64,000 nt of DNA from Ascaris suum (GCA_013433145.1 CM024171.1:9920065-9984064), one strand, 5' to 3'; counted from the stretch's first letter, positions 33,768-46,431 are shown. Made by a program: numbers and translations. The notes: a model not told the origin generated them from the letters alone.

Positions 33768-36566
33768 AAATCATATCATTGACACTCTCACAGATAGCTG
33801 ATAGTCAAGATTTGAATATGTGAGTGAAAAATATCACAGTTTACGTTTAGTAATTGTCTTCTTACTGATAATCCGTTCGTTCGAAAGAAAATGTCATTTG
33901 GACACCCTAATTAACGATAGGAGAAAAAACACTGCTTTCGTGTTGCTAAGAAAAGTAAAATCGCATGAAGCAGAGAAGAAAAAAGACGCTAAAGATTTTC
34001 ATAGTGAGAATGCTCATTTGTTGGGATGCAATGCTTAAATATTTCCTTTCTCATATTTCGAGAAGAGAATTCCTCATTTCTCTTCAAGATGGATTTGTCT
34101 CATTTTAATTTCTATTAATTTCGGTACATTTCAAGTTCGGTTCATTTCGTTGGACGTTTCTTATTGCATCATTTGAAAAAATAATATTCTCAATAAGGGA
34201 ATTTTATGAGCGTAACTCTTTGATACCTTCTTTTGAGTGTGCGAGTTGCATACAGCATGACTTCTGAATGCATATGAATAATGGTGATGTTAATGTTGAT
34301 TTAAATAAAATATGCTTGTAACTTCGAAATATTGTATCGCATAACTCTGCAAATATCACCATTTTCAATTTATTTCATTTTATCTCCATCTTCACTCATA
34401 TTGGCGACGGTTATATCGTTTTCCATACCAATTTTCACTGAAACGTTGATGCAGTTTACAAGTTTTTTTACCTGTTAGATTTGGTGTTTCAGTGTGGCTC
34501 TGCCTGACATGGAAAGAGAGAGGGGGAGAGGAAGGCCGAGTCTGTCTTAAGCATTTCAAGCATGAACAGTGAGCACGTTCATGATATTCACTATAAACTA
34601 TAGGAAACAAAGTGTATTCATAAGTCACATTACAAGGCTTGAAATGTTTGTAGTTGTGTTTCAAGTTTCCGTAAGAACTATTTATGGCTTCGGTGCATTT
34701 CAGTGAATTTTAATTTAGAAAATGGGCTCAATTTGACCACCTTCAATGAAGATAATTAGAAAACTTTATGCGTCTAACAGTAAGAAAATCCTTCCTTATA
34801 TTATTATTGAATCCTAATGAAAGGCTTCGAAAAATTTCAATGCAGTAGCACCAGTTACTGTTTTATGCAGAACTTGAAGAAATTATGAAGCCCCTTTCTA
34901 CTTCAAATTAAATTCAAACTTTACTGTTCTCTTAACAAAAGAAAGCTTTTTCTCTCATCCTTCAATTGTTTTTCTCATATTCATTCGAAGGATATATCCG
35001 CTTATTCTCTTACACCTCGCATACTTCATTCCATTCCATTATTGTCTCAAATATTTCTGTAAAATGTTATGAGGCTTTTGTTTTAAAACTTTATCTCCTC
35101 TGTTTCGCAGTTTCTTCGGGCATTCCATTTCATTTTTTTTCTTTTAGCTTTGTTCGGACGTTCGGAATGCGGAGCCACTTGAAAGCACTTCACCACGAAG
35201 TGTTGCATATAGCAAGAAAGAAAACTGGTTTCTTGCACCCGTTTTCCATTCTACATCACCTCATACAAGGGTGTCCTTGTCGTCTGAAGCTGAGACTTTG
35301 TTCGAGCAAAAGATTCTCCTGTTCGGCTCATATTTCGATTATCGCTCTTTCATCCCAAACACATTCGGGGACCCATATACGTTAAGGTTTTATATGTAGG
35401 CCACTTTACAGCGCATTTTTCTCCCACTAGCCATGATGCAAGCATAAGGACGCGTTCATTCGGGTCAACACGCGGTGCGATGAAACCGCATATTAAACGA
35501 TGTGTGAACGTCGTTCCTTACCTTTCAAATGACTGATATTGAAAAAACAGTTGCATCCGTTATATGCTGTCATCTACGTTCGACGTTTTTAATCCTACGC
35601 ATTTTGAAGTGACTGCATTGGAGCATGAAAGTGATTTTTGCTCGAACTATTTGTAAGAGATTTGGAAACTCACTTCTGGTATTCGTAATGAATCCATTAT
35701 TACAAGTCTGAGGCGTTGCTTTCGTCCTTCGCCGGAAATAATGACAGCATCGAAGACGCCAAAAGAAATAAAGTAGTTTCGAAGTGACCGATACGCTGAC
35801 TATGAATACAAATAATTGCGATCTTTTGAGAGTCTCTTTTTGAAAGAAGTAGTTTCTAATTTAGCCATAATAACGTTGATACAAATTTTTTAATATGGAA
35901 GTATGTGATCGAATTCAATGCAAAATTCCACACAATTTCATACGCCATAATGATTGTGTTAATGAAAATCTCCGTGCCGTTATGTTTGTGTGATTTTCTC
36001 ATTAGCATAGGCAGTGTGTCCGCTTTCCTTTTATTTCTACTGAAGTTTATGCTTCGTTTTTGATATAAGCTGACTTCAAAACTATAGCTGTTGCTAGTGG
36101 GTGAAAATTGACAGCGAGCAAATGAGGCTGTGAACGCTAGCGGAAACAGTGGAGCCACGCTGAATCACATTGAATTTTGAAACGCCTATGAAATCTATGC
36201 CAATACTGCGGTAAGCACCTTCATAGTCCTATTGTTTGGCGTCTAACTGTTTTAACCCCCGTAACTTCAAATTGACGGGCCCTGGAGATAGCAGCACCAG
36301 AGATTTTCTAAGCCCCAGAAAAACTCATGTAGTTCCACGACATTAGAAGTATAGGCTTCCTTTCGATAGTATTGATGAGAGAAATTTCCGCTGCAAAGTC
36401 CAATTTATGTCTCCAAACGATTACATGGTAACTGTAGCCACAATTGATTAAGTGCCAACCTAAGAAGCGCTAGTTCCTCAGCAAATATTGCCGTTATATC
36501 TGCTTTCGCGAAGCGTGGTGCCAGATGGAAACAGGTGTAGTACTAGCTGGAGAGGTTTTAATTCAG

Positions 36567-36735
36567 GGCACGGGGACGAAGAGGGAGGGGAGTTGGGAGG
36601 GATCGCAAGGCTAGTGAATGTGGCGATAGCAGTGAATAGGCAGTGTGCCCACATCGTCGAGTGTTTTATTGTCGACAGATTGGCATTCTCCCGCATTCCA
36701 GCCGGCAGTGAGATGACAACCAGCCGCGCCGTTTG
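36567..36735 (+). CDS. Tentative internal exon
   Basis: It is bounded by TTTTAATTCAG and a GTAAGC donor and is open throughout (55 codons plus two partial ones), with VNVAIAVNRQCAHIVECFIV and DRLAFSRIPAGSEMTTSR. It is richer in G+C than its flanks. The antisense strand is also open across most of it (36478-36765), so the strand is uncertain. No partner exon or domain found. Confidence 0.22.
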
Positions 36736-38099
36736 GTAAGCGTCAGGTGCCGGCTGTTGCAGCACAAGTGTCCGTACTTGAAATGCCTGGCAGGATGGAC
36801 AATTAAATTGTCGCCGCAGTATAAGGTGTCCGCATTCGTTTCAGGAAGTTTATGTTCGAATATAAGCCTTGTAACTTCCAAATTTAGTACTCTAAAGTGT
36901 CTTCCACCTCACCCCTTCCCTCAATCCATCCCCGTTCATCTCCAAAGGAGCAATTTTCGTGTTTGGTATGTGTGATTAAATTGTCCCATTTCAGTAATTT
37001 TCGAGAAGGAAGTAAGCAGTTCGTCGCTTCAGTTGCTTGACATCGCTGTTTCCGCTTTCCATCTTTTTCGAGTGACGCAGCTAAAATGAATTTGGAGTAG
37101 TTGATTTCGTTTCATTGCATATGTGTGAAAAAGTTCGTTGTTTCTGCTGCTAAACGTCGCCACAGGTATATTTAAGCTGATGTCGATTGAAGTGTGAGGA
37201 ATCTACATCAAGGTGAGTGTCACTGAGGTGATTGTTAGACGGTGTAATGAGGAACGTCGCGTCTAGCCACTTGCGTGATGTTGCTTGACGGCCCCGCCGC
37301 TTCCTCGTTTCCTCTTGCTTCGTCTACCTACGTGTCCTCCATTCCCTCCGCCTGTCTCTGCCCATGCATCCCGACTGTTTATAGTCCTCACCTCATCCAT
37401 CTTCACTTCGCTCACAATCTGCAGAAGTGCTTCGCACTCCATGTATAAGATCCTAGGTCTCGACATTTTTGTCACGAACGCGTAAAATCTTTCCCAGAAC
37501 TCTTCGTTCGAATTCTGTCACCACTTCTTTCTTGTACTATTAGAGATAAAGTAAGAGGCATAGCGTCAGTTCCTTAATTAGTTGTTATGCGCGGTTTTAA
37601 TGGCCCGCAGCGACTTTCTCTTTTCATCTTCTTGTTCCTTGTCATGCGCTTGATCGAAAACTTATCATGTAGTAATAGATTCCTGCAGGTCTATTGACAA
37701 GCTTGATGGAACAAATAAGCTAAAGAAAGGCTCACTTTGGAATTTCAAGGATAATAATTTAGCACCCGCTTTATTAATGCTTTGATGAATATCCCACGAA
37801 GACTAGTCACGGCATACAGCTTGAAGTTTTCGATATTTGTGCTGTTGAACTCAGATTGATGCATAATCCATAGATATGTCCAATCCACTGACGGGTAAAA
37901 TATATTCACTCCTATAACTTTTTTTTTGACATATTCTTCATTATTCGCTGTTGAAGAGTTGCATGTATTAATGCTGTGATCTTCAACGTATTTACACGCA
38001 TTGTGATATCGTGCAAAGAAGGTACTCATTTCAACATTGTTCTATGCAGTAAACCACAATACACAAACAAAATAGTAAGAGAGCTAGTTAACAGATGAT

Positions 38100-38109
38100 A
38101 TTATTTCAG
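38100..38109 (+). promoter_or_regulatory. Splice acceptor upstream of HAD phosphatase B
   Basis: ATTATTTCAG lies 66 bases before the ATG at 38176. The frame is open from here into the gene, so this is either a trans-splice site for a short leader or the start of an internal exon that would extend the protein N-terminally by up to 22 residues. Confidence 0.5.
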
Positions 38110-38175
38110 GTCGCACACGCGGGTTTCTGTCTTGGTGCTGGGATTCTCAGTAAAGTGGTCGATAGACTCCTCCAG

Positions 38176-41100
38176 ATGGACGAATCACCGCCGATAACTC
38201 ATGTAATATGGGATTTGGATGGACTGCTTATTGATACGGAATCGGTTTACACGGAAGCAAACGCTCAGGCGATGGCGAAGTACGGCAAGAAGTATACATT
38301 GGAATTGAAAGTAATGACAATGGGCATGAAACATGATGTCTCCGTTGCTCGAGTGCTAAAAGAGGTTCAGCTTTAGTCTTTTAGATCCTCTCAGGCTTGC
38401 GCCGGAGGAGGGCGGGTGTGGAAGCGTGCTTTTGATGACTTGGAGTTTTTTTCCTTCTTTTTTTGGAAGGAGAAGGGTAGTCGGGTTGTAGTCACAGGGA
38501 AGGGTAGAAGGCACGAGTGATGAGTCAACTTCCCAGCAGCAAATCGCAGGAAAATGTCTTTAGCCTCAACTGCTCTGTTTACTACATTTGTGACCATTCT
38601 TCATTCGCTGACCACTGCGACCGATGTTAGTGAAAAAAAACCCTTCCTAGGTGCACATTGAAAGCGAAGGTTGAGCTGTTTGAAGTCGACTTCACTGCCT
38701 GCTAGTTCATCTTCCTGCTTGTTGCTTCCACATATATAAAGCAATTTGTGTAGAATTTTCTTCTCTGACGATAAGGGTTATGGCGAGTTTATGCCACGAG
38801 AGGTGCAATCCATAGTATGAACGGTGTCTAAAAAAATGCGGCCTATGAACAGCGTAGTAGACTACTTCGATGGCTCTTTCACAGATATATCCGTAAAAGT
38901 GCTGTTATTAGTTGTAGTTAATATGTGAAGTTTTACGAGGTTAACCAACTTAACTTCCTGTTGAAACTGGCTCTCTTTGAACCTACTGACTATAACTGAC
39001 ATGCACCTTTCTCTGGGGTTCCCTCGTGACTTTCCCATCCTGCACTCTTACTTCGTGTAAATATGCCATTCTCTTTTTATGTCTGTCCTGTAGTTTCATT
39101 TCATAAGGTCTAAAAGCCGTGGCGAAAATCTCCGTTCATGAGTGTTGCATATGCCTCGGAATGGCCTGTTTTACTATTGGTTTTGCTCTGCACGAGTTGA
39201 TAGAAAATTTGTTTATCAGTTCTCCTTTGCAAGAGAGCAGGTGTGTGCATTAGAGACGACTCTTTTTCGTTAAGAAATTATTCACATGGTTGGTTTCTTA
39301 GAAACGTGCTACCACGTACTTTACAATTATTTTTAAGTATTTTGGCAGCTATTTTGTTTCGGGTGTTAAATTGCCGAAGTGTATAAATCGGTTAGGCATG
39401 GTTAATAGCAGATATCTATGCATATTTTTTCAGGTTGGTCTTTCGGATACGGTTACCGTAGAGGAATATTCGGTGCTCTACGATCATCTTTTACGGGAGA
39501 TGCTACCGGATTGTGAAATGATGCCAGGTGCTATGCGGCTCGTGCGGCATTTCGCAAAACACAATATCCCCATGGCTATATGTACGGGCTCATGTACATT
39601 CGAATATGAACTAAAGGTGCAGAAACACAAAGAGCTCACCGATTTAATACCTCTTCGGGTGAGAATTAATGCAGTTTTCTCGTTAGAATTCGCAAAATTT
39701 TTTGAGGAAATGTGTCCCGTATGAATCGTTATTTATTAATTAAGAGAAGTGCTAAGTTTGATTGCAGTTGAATGAAGTGGCAATTATATTTGTAGTCGGA
39801 ACATGTGGATGCGCTAGCTTCGCTTTCCACTGATGCGTTTGATGAATGAAAATGTTGTTTGATTAGCTTAAGGTGAGATCATTCAGTTTAGGTGCATTTC
39901 GTGATCGCCGCATTCTTATATTCCTCTGGATTTCGCTTTTTGGGCAGTTCGTTGTTGGATAAGTTGGAAATTGGATGAGTCATATACGCTTTCTAGTCTT
40001 CTTTTTTCCCTGTCTAGCCGCTCAGCTTTTCTGGGGTTTCATTGAGAGGAAGATCCATGTAGAGCAATCGATGCTAATAAGGAGCACCGAAAAATATATT
40101 CGTGGGTTAAAGCGTAAGGGAATAGTTGAGCGGTGCTGCCTAGAAAGAACGACGAAAATTGAACAAGATTTCTTGAAAAAGTCGTTGAAATGTTTCTAAA
40201 GTTCTGATGCTTGCCCTTTTTAAAGTTGGGATAGATTTTTGAGAGGAAAAAACTATATCCAGAGATTAGAATACTAAAATGTGCAAAATTTTCCCAGAGA
40301 GTGGAAAGGAGGGGCTATCCTTGAGTTGGAATGTATGAACGACAGAATAAAATGCTGATGTTTTTTTTTGCGGTATTGATAACTCAATTATTGGCCACTT
40401 TGTATATGGCGCATATTTTGCAAGATCTTATTGAAATGGCTCCAATTGTCACTGTCGACCTCGTGACGAAGCCGAATCCACATGTTTATAAGAGTTTTAT
40501 TACCTGTGTAGGTTGCAGTCGTCAAAATAGCGAGTGCTAATCGTCGTCATTGAAATAACTGTTCTAACCTATGAACCTGCAACCTTTACTGTGGAAAACC
40601 AATGTAGAGAAGGGGAGGACGAAGATTTTGTGAAACATGCCCTCAGGAACAGAAAGGGCTTTCGTCTTATGTAGGACCTGATCCGATGATCTTTATATCA
40701 CTGTTGCCATGGGCGGATTGAAACCTATGGTCGTCAGTGTTCCAACAAAAAGATGTACATGCCCACTTCCATTAGGATAATCTTTTCAAGCACGCAGCTT
40801 GAAAACAAACTAGGTATAAGCTTTTGTTTTATGGGTCGGTTGATTGACGCCGCGTTGGATCGATCGCCGCTCATTGAATTCCTCCGGATTTTTGTACGAA
40901 CACCTGAGCCTTTACCTCATTAGGTAGAAGGGGATCAGGCATTTTTATGCTGTCCTATTTTCCAAAGAGGAAACTGGGCGATGAAGTGTGTGCGCTGCTT
41001 TTATGACTTCTTCATTTCATTTCCTCACGTTTTTTCCTTCCACATCTCTCATAATCGTAGAAGGACAACCAAATGAGGCTGAAAAGGATGCCTGTGTGCG

Positions 41101-42312
41101 TTTGGAATATGATGCGTTTGAAAAGGAAAGGAGGAAGGTAGGGTGTGATTTTTGCGTTCAGGTGAGCAAACGGGCGTGCGTATTTACCATTGAATTCATC
41201 CTATTAGAAGACCCACGTTATTCTACGCTTGCTAGGAATTTAACAGGAAACGTTTTAATTAACCTGCCCTCTTCATCAACATGTGGCCAAGTATATGTCT
41301 TTACTTTAAAGTTCAGCCAGTAGGTTAAAAGTGAACGGTACCATTGCATCATGACTCGTGTAGATTGAGGGGATTTTAGGTCCTGAGTGAAACATTCTCT
41401 TCAGTGTGTCACAAAATATACTGTTTACGTTTTGAATTTATCAAGTAAATCAAGGTCGAAGGACACTATTTTAAGAACTGACAATGACATTAGAACGTTA
41501 CTTATCAAGATTGAGGATATTTGAGGAACTGAATGGGGTGCAAAAAAATGAGCGCTTTTCTCAAGAGGGAACGAGCTGTGAAGATCCTCACTTCCCAGTT
41601 CATGCGGCAAATGGTGAACAAAAATGTTTTAGCATAAATTACTGAGATTATAGACACTTGGATTGGTGAGTTAAATGCGTAAAAAACTGCAGTCGCATTT
41701 CCACTTTAGCGTGTTAAAAGGTGTCTTAGCTTCGGTACCAACAAGACGAGTTTCAAGCCCTTTCTTGATGATGTGGGTCACTCGCATGAGATTTTGCTTT
41801 TTTGGAGGAGGCGGAGGGGGGGGGGGGGGGAGAGAGAGAGAGAGAGGAGGGCGTATCTGTCAGTTGAAGAAGAATTCGGCGCATTCAAGTTTAGCTTGAT
41901 AAGGCAATAATTCAAGTCGAAGCAATCGTAACGTACACTTATGTGTGTATTTCGCAAATGTGATCTCACTGCTACCAATAAAAACGATTGCGAGAACATG
42001 TGATGAAGGTAATCTTTGAAGGTGCTTACCGGTGACGATCCTGCAGTTGTTCACGGCAAACCGGCACCGGATGGTTTTCTTGTGACGATGAGTCGATTCG
42101 AGAAAAAGCCGGCTGCTGCTAAGCATGTACTCGTCTTTGAAGATTCACCGAATGGTGTGCGATCAGCTATTGCAGCAGGTATGCAGGTTGTAATGATACC
42201 CGATTGGAATTACTCGAAGCCACCTGAGGAGGTGATGGACCGCATATCGGCTGTTCTTGATAGCTTAGAAGATTTCAGACCTGAAACAATGGGCTTACCC
42301 CCGCTTGAGTAA
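38176..42312 (+). CDS. HAD-family phosphatase, pseudouridine-5'-phosphatase type (copy B)
   Basis: Exons 38176-38364, 39434-39658 and 42022-42312 join in phase 0 to give 234 residues. HAD motifs: D13 and D15 in DLDG, T114 in ICTGS, K151 in GKPAPD, E178-D179 in FEDSPNG. Exon 2 is 225 bases, exactly as in copy A, and about 46 of its 75 residues are identical by eye, so the two arose by duplication before considerable divergence. The start at 38176 was chosen because residues from there align with copy A and human PUDP; the frame continues upstream to an acceptor at 38109. Introns are 1069 and 2363 bases. The exon 3 acceptor is the unusual TCTTTGAAG. No poly(A) hexamer is evident nearby. Expected to be a cytosolic Mg2+-dependent phosphatase; substrate not shown. 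Confidence 0.92.
39975..41323 (+). CDS. Tentative nested gene for a small secreted protein, in intron 2 of HAD phosphatase B
   Basis: An ATG at 39975 opens MSHIRFLVFFFPCLAAQLFW, a good signal peptide, and the frame runs to a GTAAGG donor at 40114. An acceptor (CATAATCGTAG) at 41060 rejoins it in the right phase to a second exon 41061-41323 ending in TAG. The product would be 133 residues, with about seven Cys (for example in KVGCDFCVQ and SSSTCGQ) and one N-glycosylation site (NLTG). It lies wholly inside the 2.36 kb second intron of the phosphatase on the same strand. A third open frame, 40331-40540, inside this gene's own intron has a similar hydrophobic start (MLMFFFAVLITQLLATLY) and could be a decayed relative. 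No family recognised. Confidence 0.38.
41816..41850. repeat. G15 run followed by (AG)n
   Basis: Fifteen G at 41816-41830 run into about ten AG units. It lies in intron 2 of HAD phosphatase B, 170 bases before the last exon, and is a candidate for quadruplex formation in the transcript. Confidence 0.85.
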
Positions 42313-44044
42313 GCTCTTGCATAATTGTTTTTGATTTCTCTAATACTATGATGACAGCTTGAGCAGAGCACACATAAACGCGGAGGATTGTGCAGGTGGA
42401 CAGCCCTCTTCGCCCTCCCTCATCTCCTCCCTTCTCTGGATGTTTTGCTTTAACTGTGTTAACTTCACTAGCCTCTATTTCTCACTCGTAATGCTCGTTG
42501 CTTGCGTACCTTCATTCTAATCGCCACCATTGTGCTCCATTTTGGTGGTTTATTGATAATTACTTTGAAAGGTCTTATAATTTTGAAGAAACAGATGGAA
42601 GTTAACGTTGCTGTTGTAATTTTACGTAGGGCTTTATGTGAGCTAAAGTCGCTGAAGGCAATTGTTATTTTAGTGAACCTGTGGGAATTGTTAGAGTGCT
42701 CTATGTACTACCATATTTGAGACTCGAGCTCAATCGCCTAAAATGGAGCATTTGAAACTTAAAGGTATTGATTCGCGGTTAATGTTGATGTTGATTGGAG
42801 GTTGAAAGGAATTCAACTGAATTGCCTTATTGATCTCTCGCTTGTTATCACTGTTTTGGCTGACTCTTCATATGTTCTCGCTTATCCCACTCGAGCATGA
42901 TTATGTCGAATTTTCTACATTTATATTCATTTTTTGTTATGAAATGTTGTTGAGCTTCTTGAAATTGCATTATCGATTTAGGCTCAAACTTCCGTTATTT
43001 CAATGAGCTCTTCGAGTTTTCTGACTCCTTTGTTACCTAATTACTTTACTTTTAAAAATTATATTCGAGTCATTATTGTTGACATTGCGTTGCAAGGAAG
43101 CATAAAAAAGCGAGGTAAATGTTTGTAGTCGTTTTTATGTGATTGCGATACGGTAAGCGATATTCCTAAGGGTAGTACCGATGCAACTGCTTGCTTGTAG
43201 TAAAAGTTTTATGCAAGCTTTACGCTGCAATCTGACTAAGCTATATGGATGTTGCATTGTTGTTCTTTTTAATCACTTTCCATCGTGTCATTTATGAGTT
43301 ATTTAATTTTGAAGTTATATGAAAACCAACGGGATTAAATTAATAGAATTTCGCGAGATATATGAGACTGTCAATTTCACTGTCTTGAAGAGGTACACCC
43401 ATTTATTTGGGAAGTTTCATGTAGTCGAGGGTGAGTACCACTGTCACTGCTGAGAAGGGGAATTGAAGAGTAGAATTAAGCATTATTAGGCAAGTGGTCT
43501 CAATCGAGATAGGATTTCATATAATTCCAGGTAAGTTAAGAAGTAGCGATATGCTATGATGTTACTTTATCAGTTTGTCATAGCTGCGCAACGCCTATCA
43601 TCATGGCACTGCAATGCACCAACTTTAGTGCAGTTTAGCTATGTCGATTGGTCGTAGCGTATTTGCGTCAAGAAATGCAATTTCTTCATGCAATTTTTTT
43701 TTTTTTTTTTTTTTTTGTTAATTCATCGCTGATCGATTAACTTGTAGTTCATTCTAGCCAAGCTGTATGGTCTATAGGATTTGAAAGTCCCGTGATCTTA
43801 TTATGATGCCAATTAGTAATAATTACTACGTTGCTGCACTGAATTCTTTAGTTACATTTCTCCAGTGTTATTCAATTATTGATGTTAGAAACTTCCATAG
43901 GAAATAATCGGCACTTTTATGTTTGAGAGAGTTTATTTATGGATCGTTTCACTGTTTTGTGATATTATAAATCATCTGATTATATGTCGTTTTGCATTGA
44001 TAACATGCTAATACAAGTTTTTAGCCTTGATAATAATAAAAAAT
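42313..44044. other. Intergenic block after HAD phosphatase B
   Basis: A/T-rich with no supportable gene. It contains a run of 23 T at 43694-43716. Confidence 0.6.
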
Positions 44045-45255
44045 TCATTCATTTATTTCTTCGATATTTAGTTTGTAACCGGTCAAATCCGAAAGTTGTG
44101 TTATTTCTTCATTACTTTTGCTTTTTCTAATTCTTTTTGAGTGCGACTTCAGCTCGTTTCTCAGTTGACGCAAGAAGCGGGTTGAACTGATCAACACATG
44201 GAGGTAGGTAAAATCCGATCTGGACTTAGCGACCACACTTGACCGAACAGAATGAGATTTAGTCTGTCCCGATCTTGAAGACCGTATGCAAGAGATAGTG
44301 TGTAGGATTGGCAGTGACATCCGCTACCTGATCAGACTGCAGTGGGTGATTTTTACCTGATAAGGGCCACTGCGCTGTCATTTATGTGCACCGTTGCGTA
44401 TAGCTGAACTCAGGACTCAGAAGAATTCATTATGACGTTCAAAGAATCAGTAAACTCTATCGTGTATGAGCTAGAATATGAACAGCAAACACTTATTCTT
44501 CTTTAATTGTTCTCAAACATCGATTGGCATATGCATAACAGCATTCTACTACAAATGAGTACTATTACAGATGAGATGTTAGCTTCACGTTTATGATCGC
44601 TGTACTGCATATTGTTTTGCATCATGCGCACAGTTTTTATTTAGAGAGGAAAGGGTGGAGGGAGAGGGGGTGGGGGGAAAGGCGTAAAGGTGACATGTCT
44701 AACAATGCATATTTTTCCAGCCAGTTGTGCCATACAAGGTCAAGGATTCGCATTATGCCTGTGATAGAAGGGGAGCCTTTTGGTATCTGAGGACGATGAT
44801 GGAATTGAATTTAATGTTTTCAGCGCCAGCAAAAGTCACGAATTTACTCAGAATTTTCGTGAGGGATTCCTATACGACATTTTTTTGCGGCTTGACTGGA
44901 TCGGTTGGGAAAAAAAACCTTTGCTATCACAATAGAAATTGCTCTCTTCCGACATATTTCAAACTTCTACTTGAGCGACAGGTAATCAGTGCACTAAAGA
45001 GTAAAGGATTTCATAAAAAATTCTGCCATTCCACATCAGCATTAACACGGTCGCATTTAATTCGAACTATTTTGCCTGCGTGAAACGTTTTAACTTGTTC
45101 ACAGCTGATGACAATTTAAGCGACTGGGGTGAGTCTGCTCGACTTTCCATTGCAAAAAGAAAAAAAGAATTGAAATTCTTTGAAAAATGGCTTTTCTTTA
45201 TTCGTTCATCGTTGCTCGAAATGTGTGATTTTTGCATCTGCCATTCTATGCTCAT
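44045..45255 (-). CDS. Tentative two-exon lysine/serine-rich gene
   Basis: On the minus strand an ATG at 45255 opens 53 codons (for example KSHISSNDERIKKSHFSKNF) to a weak GTTAAA donor at 45094. A phase-compatible acceptor (GTTGATCAG) leads to a last exon 44186-44045 reading RQLRNELKSHSKRIRKSKSN and ending GYKLNIEEINE. If real it would be head to head with the deaminase gene at 45871. The donor is poor and no domain is recognised, so this is low confidence; the two frames could be unrelated. The + frame at 44721-45083 overlaps the intron. Confidence 0.25.
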
Positions 45256-45853
45256 TTAATTCGAAATTAAAGTACGTGATTCGTCAGACGATGTGTTATA
45301 TTGATACATTCAGTTTAAAACATTAGACGTGCACAAATTCTCACTCCTATGCTTCAACGTTGCTTGAACCCTCATTTCTTTCGTTCCGTACTCCGAGCTA
45401 ACTTCTATCGTTGCAACAATTGCGACAACCACGACCGATAATGAGGAGACGGCGTGGAATGTTTCTTGTTGGTTGTCTCACGTCTGCTCTGAGTTCATCG
45501 TGTATATATGATCGGAATCACACACACGTTTTATCAAGTACCCGGAGCAGAAGATACGGAAATATATGTGTGTTTATGCGTTACTTTTTCATTTCTGAGT
45601 CACTAACCTCTCTTAGTTGTGAGTTAACAAGAGGGATGATGATAAAGTGAGTGTTGCTAATATATCCGATACCTCTTATAGTTTAATGCATCACTAGCTT
45701 ATGCATTGACAAGCTGAAAGCACTTAATCGCAATAGCGCAAATTCAGGTGTGCTGTACAACAAATGAAGGCGTCTCTTCGTTTTATTATTTTTAAGCTCT
45801 ATGAATTACGTCAATTTATTCCTTATTACAAAGTGTAGCATTATTTCGATAGG

Positions 45854-45863
45854 GAAATTGCAG
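45854..45863 (+). promoter_or_regulatory. Acceptor-like site just 5' of the ADAT2 start
   Basis: GGAAATTGCAG ends seven bases before the ATG at 45871, consistent with a spliced-leader acceptor or a 5' untranslated exon. Confidence 0.45.
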
Positions 45864-45870
45864 GTTCAAG

Positions 45871-46431
45871 ATGCAAGATAGTGAACGAATCTTTCTGGAT
45901 GCGGCATTTGCGATGGCTCAAGAGGCAATCAATAATAATGAAGTACCAGTCGGGTGTGTTTTTGTTTACAAAAGTGAGATAATAGCACGTGGTCGAAATG
46001 ATGTGAATCGCTCGAAGAATCCAACAAATCATGCCGAGATGTGTGCATTAAAGCAGTTGGAGCAGTGGTGTCTACAAACGAATCAACACATTAAAGAAAT
46101 CCTCAAAGAAACAACACTCTATGTCACTATTGAGCCATGTATTATGTGTGCATGTGCACTCTATTATTTGAAATTGAAGCGTATTGTCTATGGGGCAGCA
46201 AATGAAAGATTTGGTGGTTTAGGAAGTGTCGCCAATCGTGAAATGTACTCCTCAAAGCATTTGATTCAAATCGATGCTAACGTCGATAAAGAACGAGCTG
46301 TGAAAATGCTTAAGGATTTCTACGATCAACAAAATCCTTTCTGCCCTCTAGAGAAAAGAAAAGTGAAAAAACCGAAAAACGATGCTCGTACTAATGAGCA
46401 AATCGACTTATTTTCTCTTTTTGATGTATAA
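45871..46431 (+). CDS. tRNA-specific adenosine deaminase subunit 2 (ADAT2), intronless
   Basis: A single 186-codon open frame encodes a cytidine/deoxycytidylate-type deaminase domain. The zinc and catalytic residues are H54 and E56 in HAE, and C90 and C93 in EPCIMC. The blocks NEVPVGCVFVY, GRNDVN, TTLYVTIEPCIMCACAL, YGAANERFGGLGS and MLKDFYDQQNP match ADAT2 along its length. ADAT2 is the catalytic partner of ADAT3 and converts adenosine at the wobble position (A34) of several tRNAs to inosine, an essential step in decoding. The tail after residue 160 is lysine-rich. No signal peptide; expected in nucleus and cytoplasm. Unlike its multi-exon neighbours it has no intron, yet the frame is fully intact with every key residue. 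Length is close to the human protein (about 190). Confidence 0.96.
   Translation: MQDSERIFLDAAFAMAQEAINNNEVPVGCVFVYKSEIIARGRNDVNRSKNPTNHAEMCALKQLEQWCLQTNQHIKEILKETTLYVTIEPCIMCACALYYLKLKRIVYGAANERFGGLGSVANREMYSSKHLIQIDANVDKERAVKMLKDFYDQQNPFCPLEKRKVKKPKNDARTNEQIDLFSLFDV

Larger units (their letters stand above)
33770..38109. other. Intergenic block upstream of HAD phosphatase B
   Basis: Mostly A/T-rich with no firm gene. Two islands look more coding-like: the candidate exon at 36567-36735 (+), listed separately, and a minus-strand frame at about 37430-37475, where an ATG exon (MECEALLQIVSEVKMDE) ends at a GTGAGG donor. Neither could be joined to a partner. Confidence 0.5.

Noticed and set aside
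42016..42021. TTG start for the last exon of HAD phosphatase B as a separate gene
   Set aside because: The frame is simply the third exon; it continues the HAD fold in phase from exon 2.
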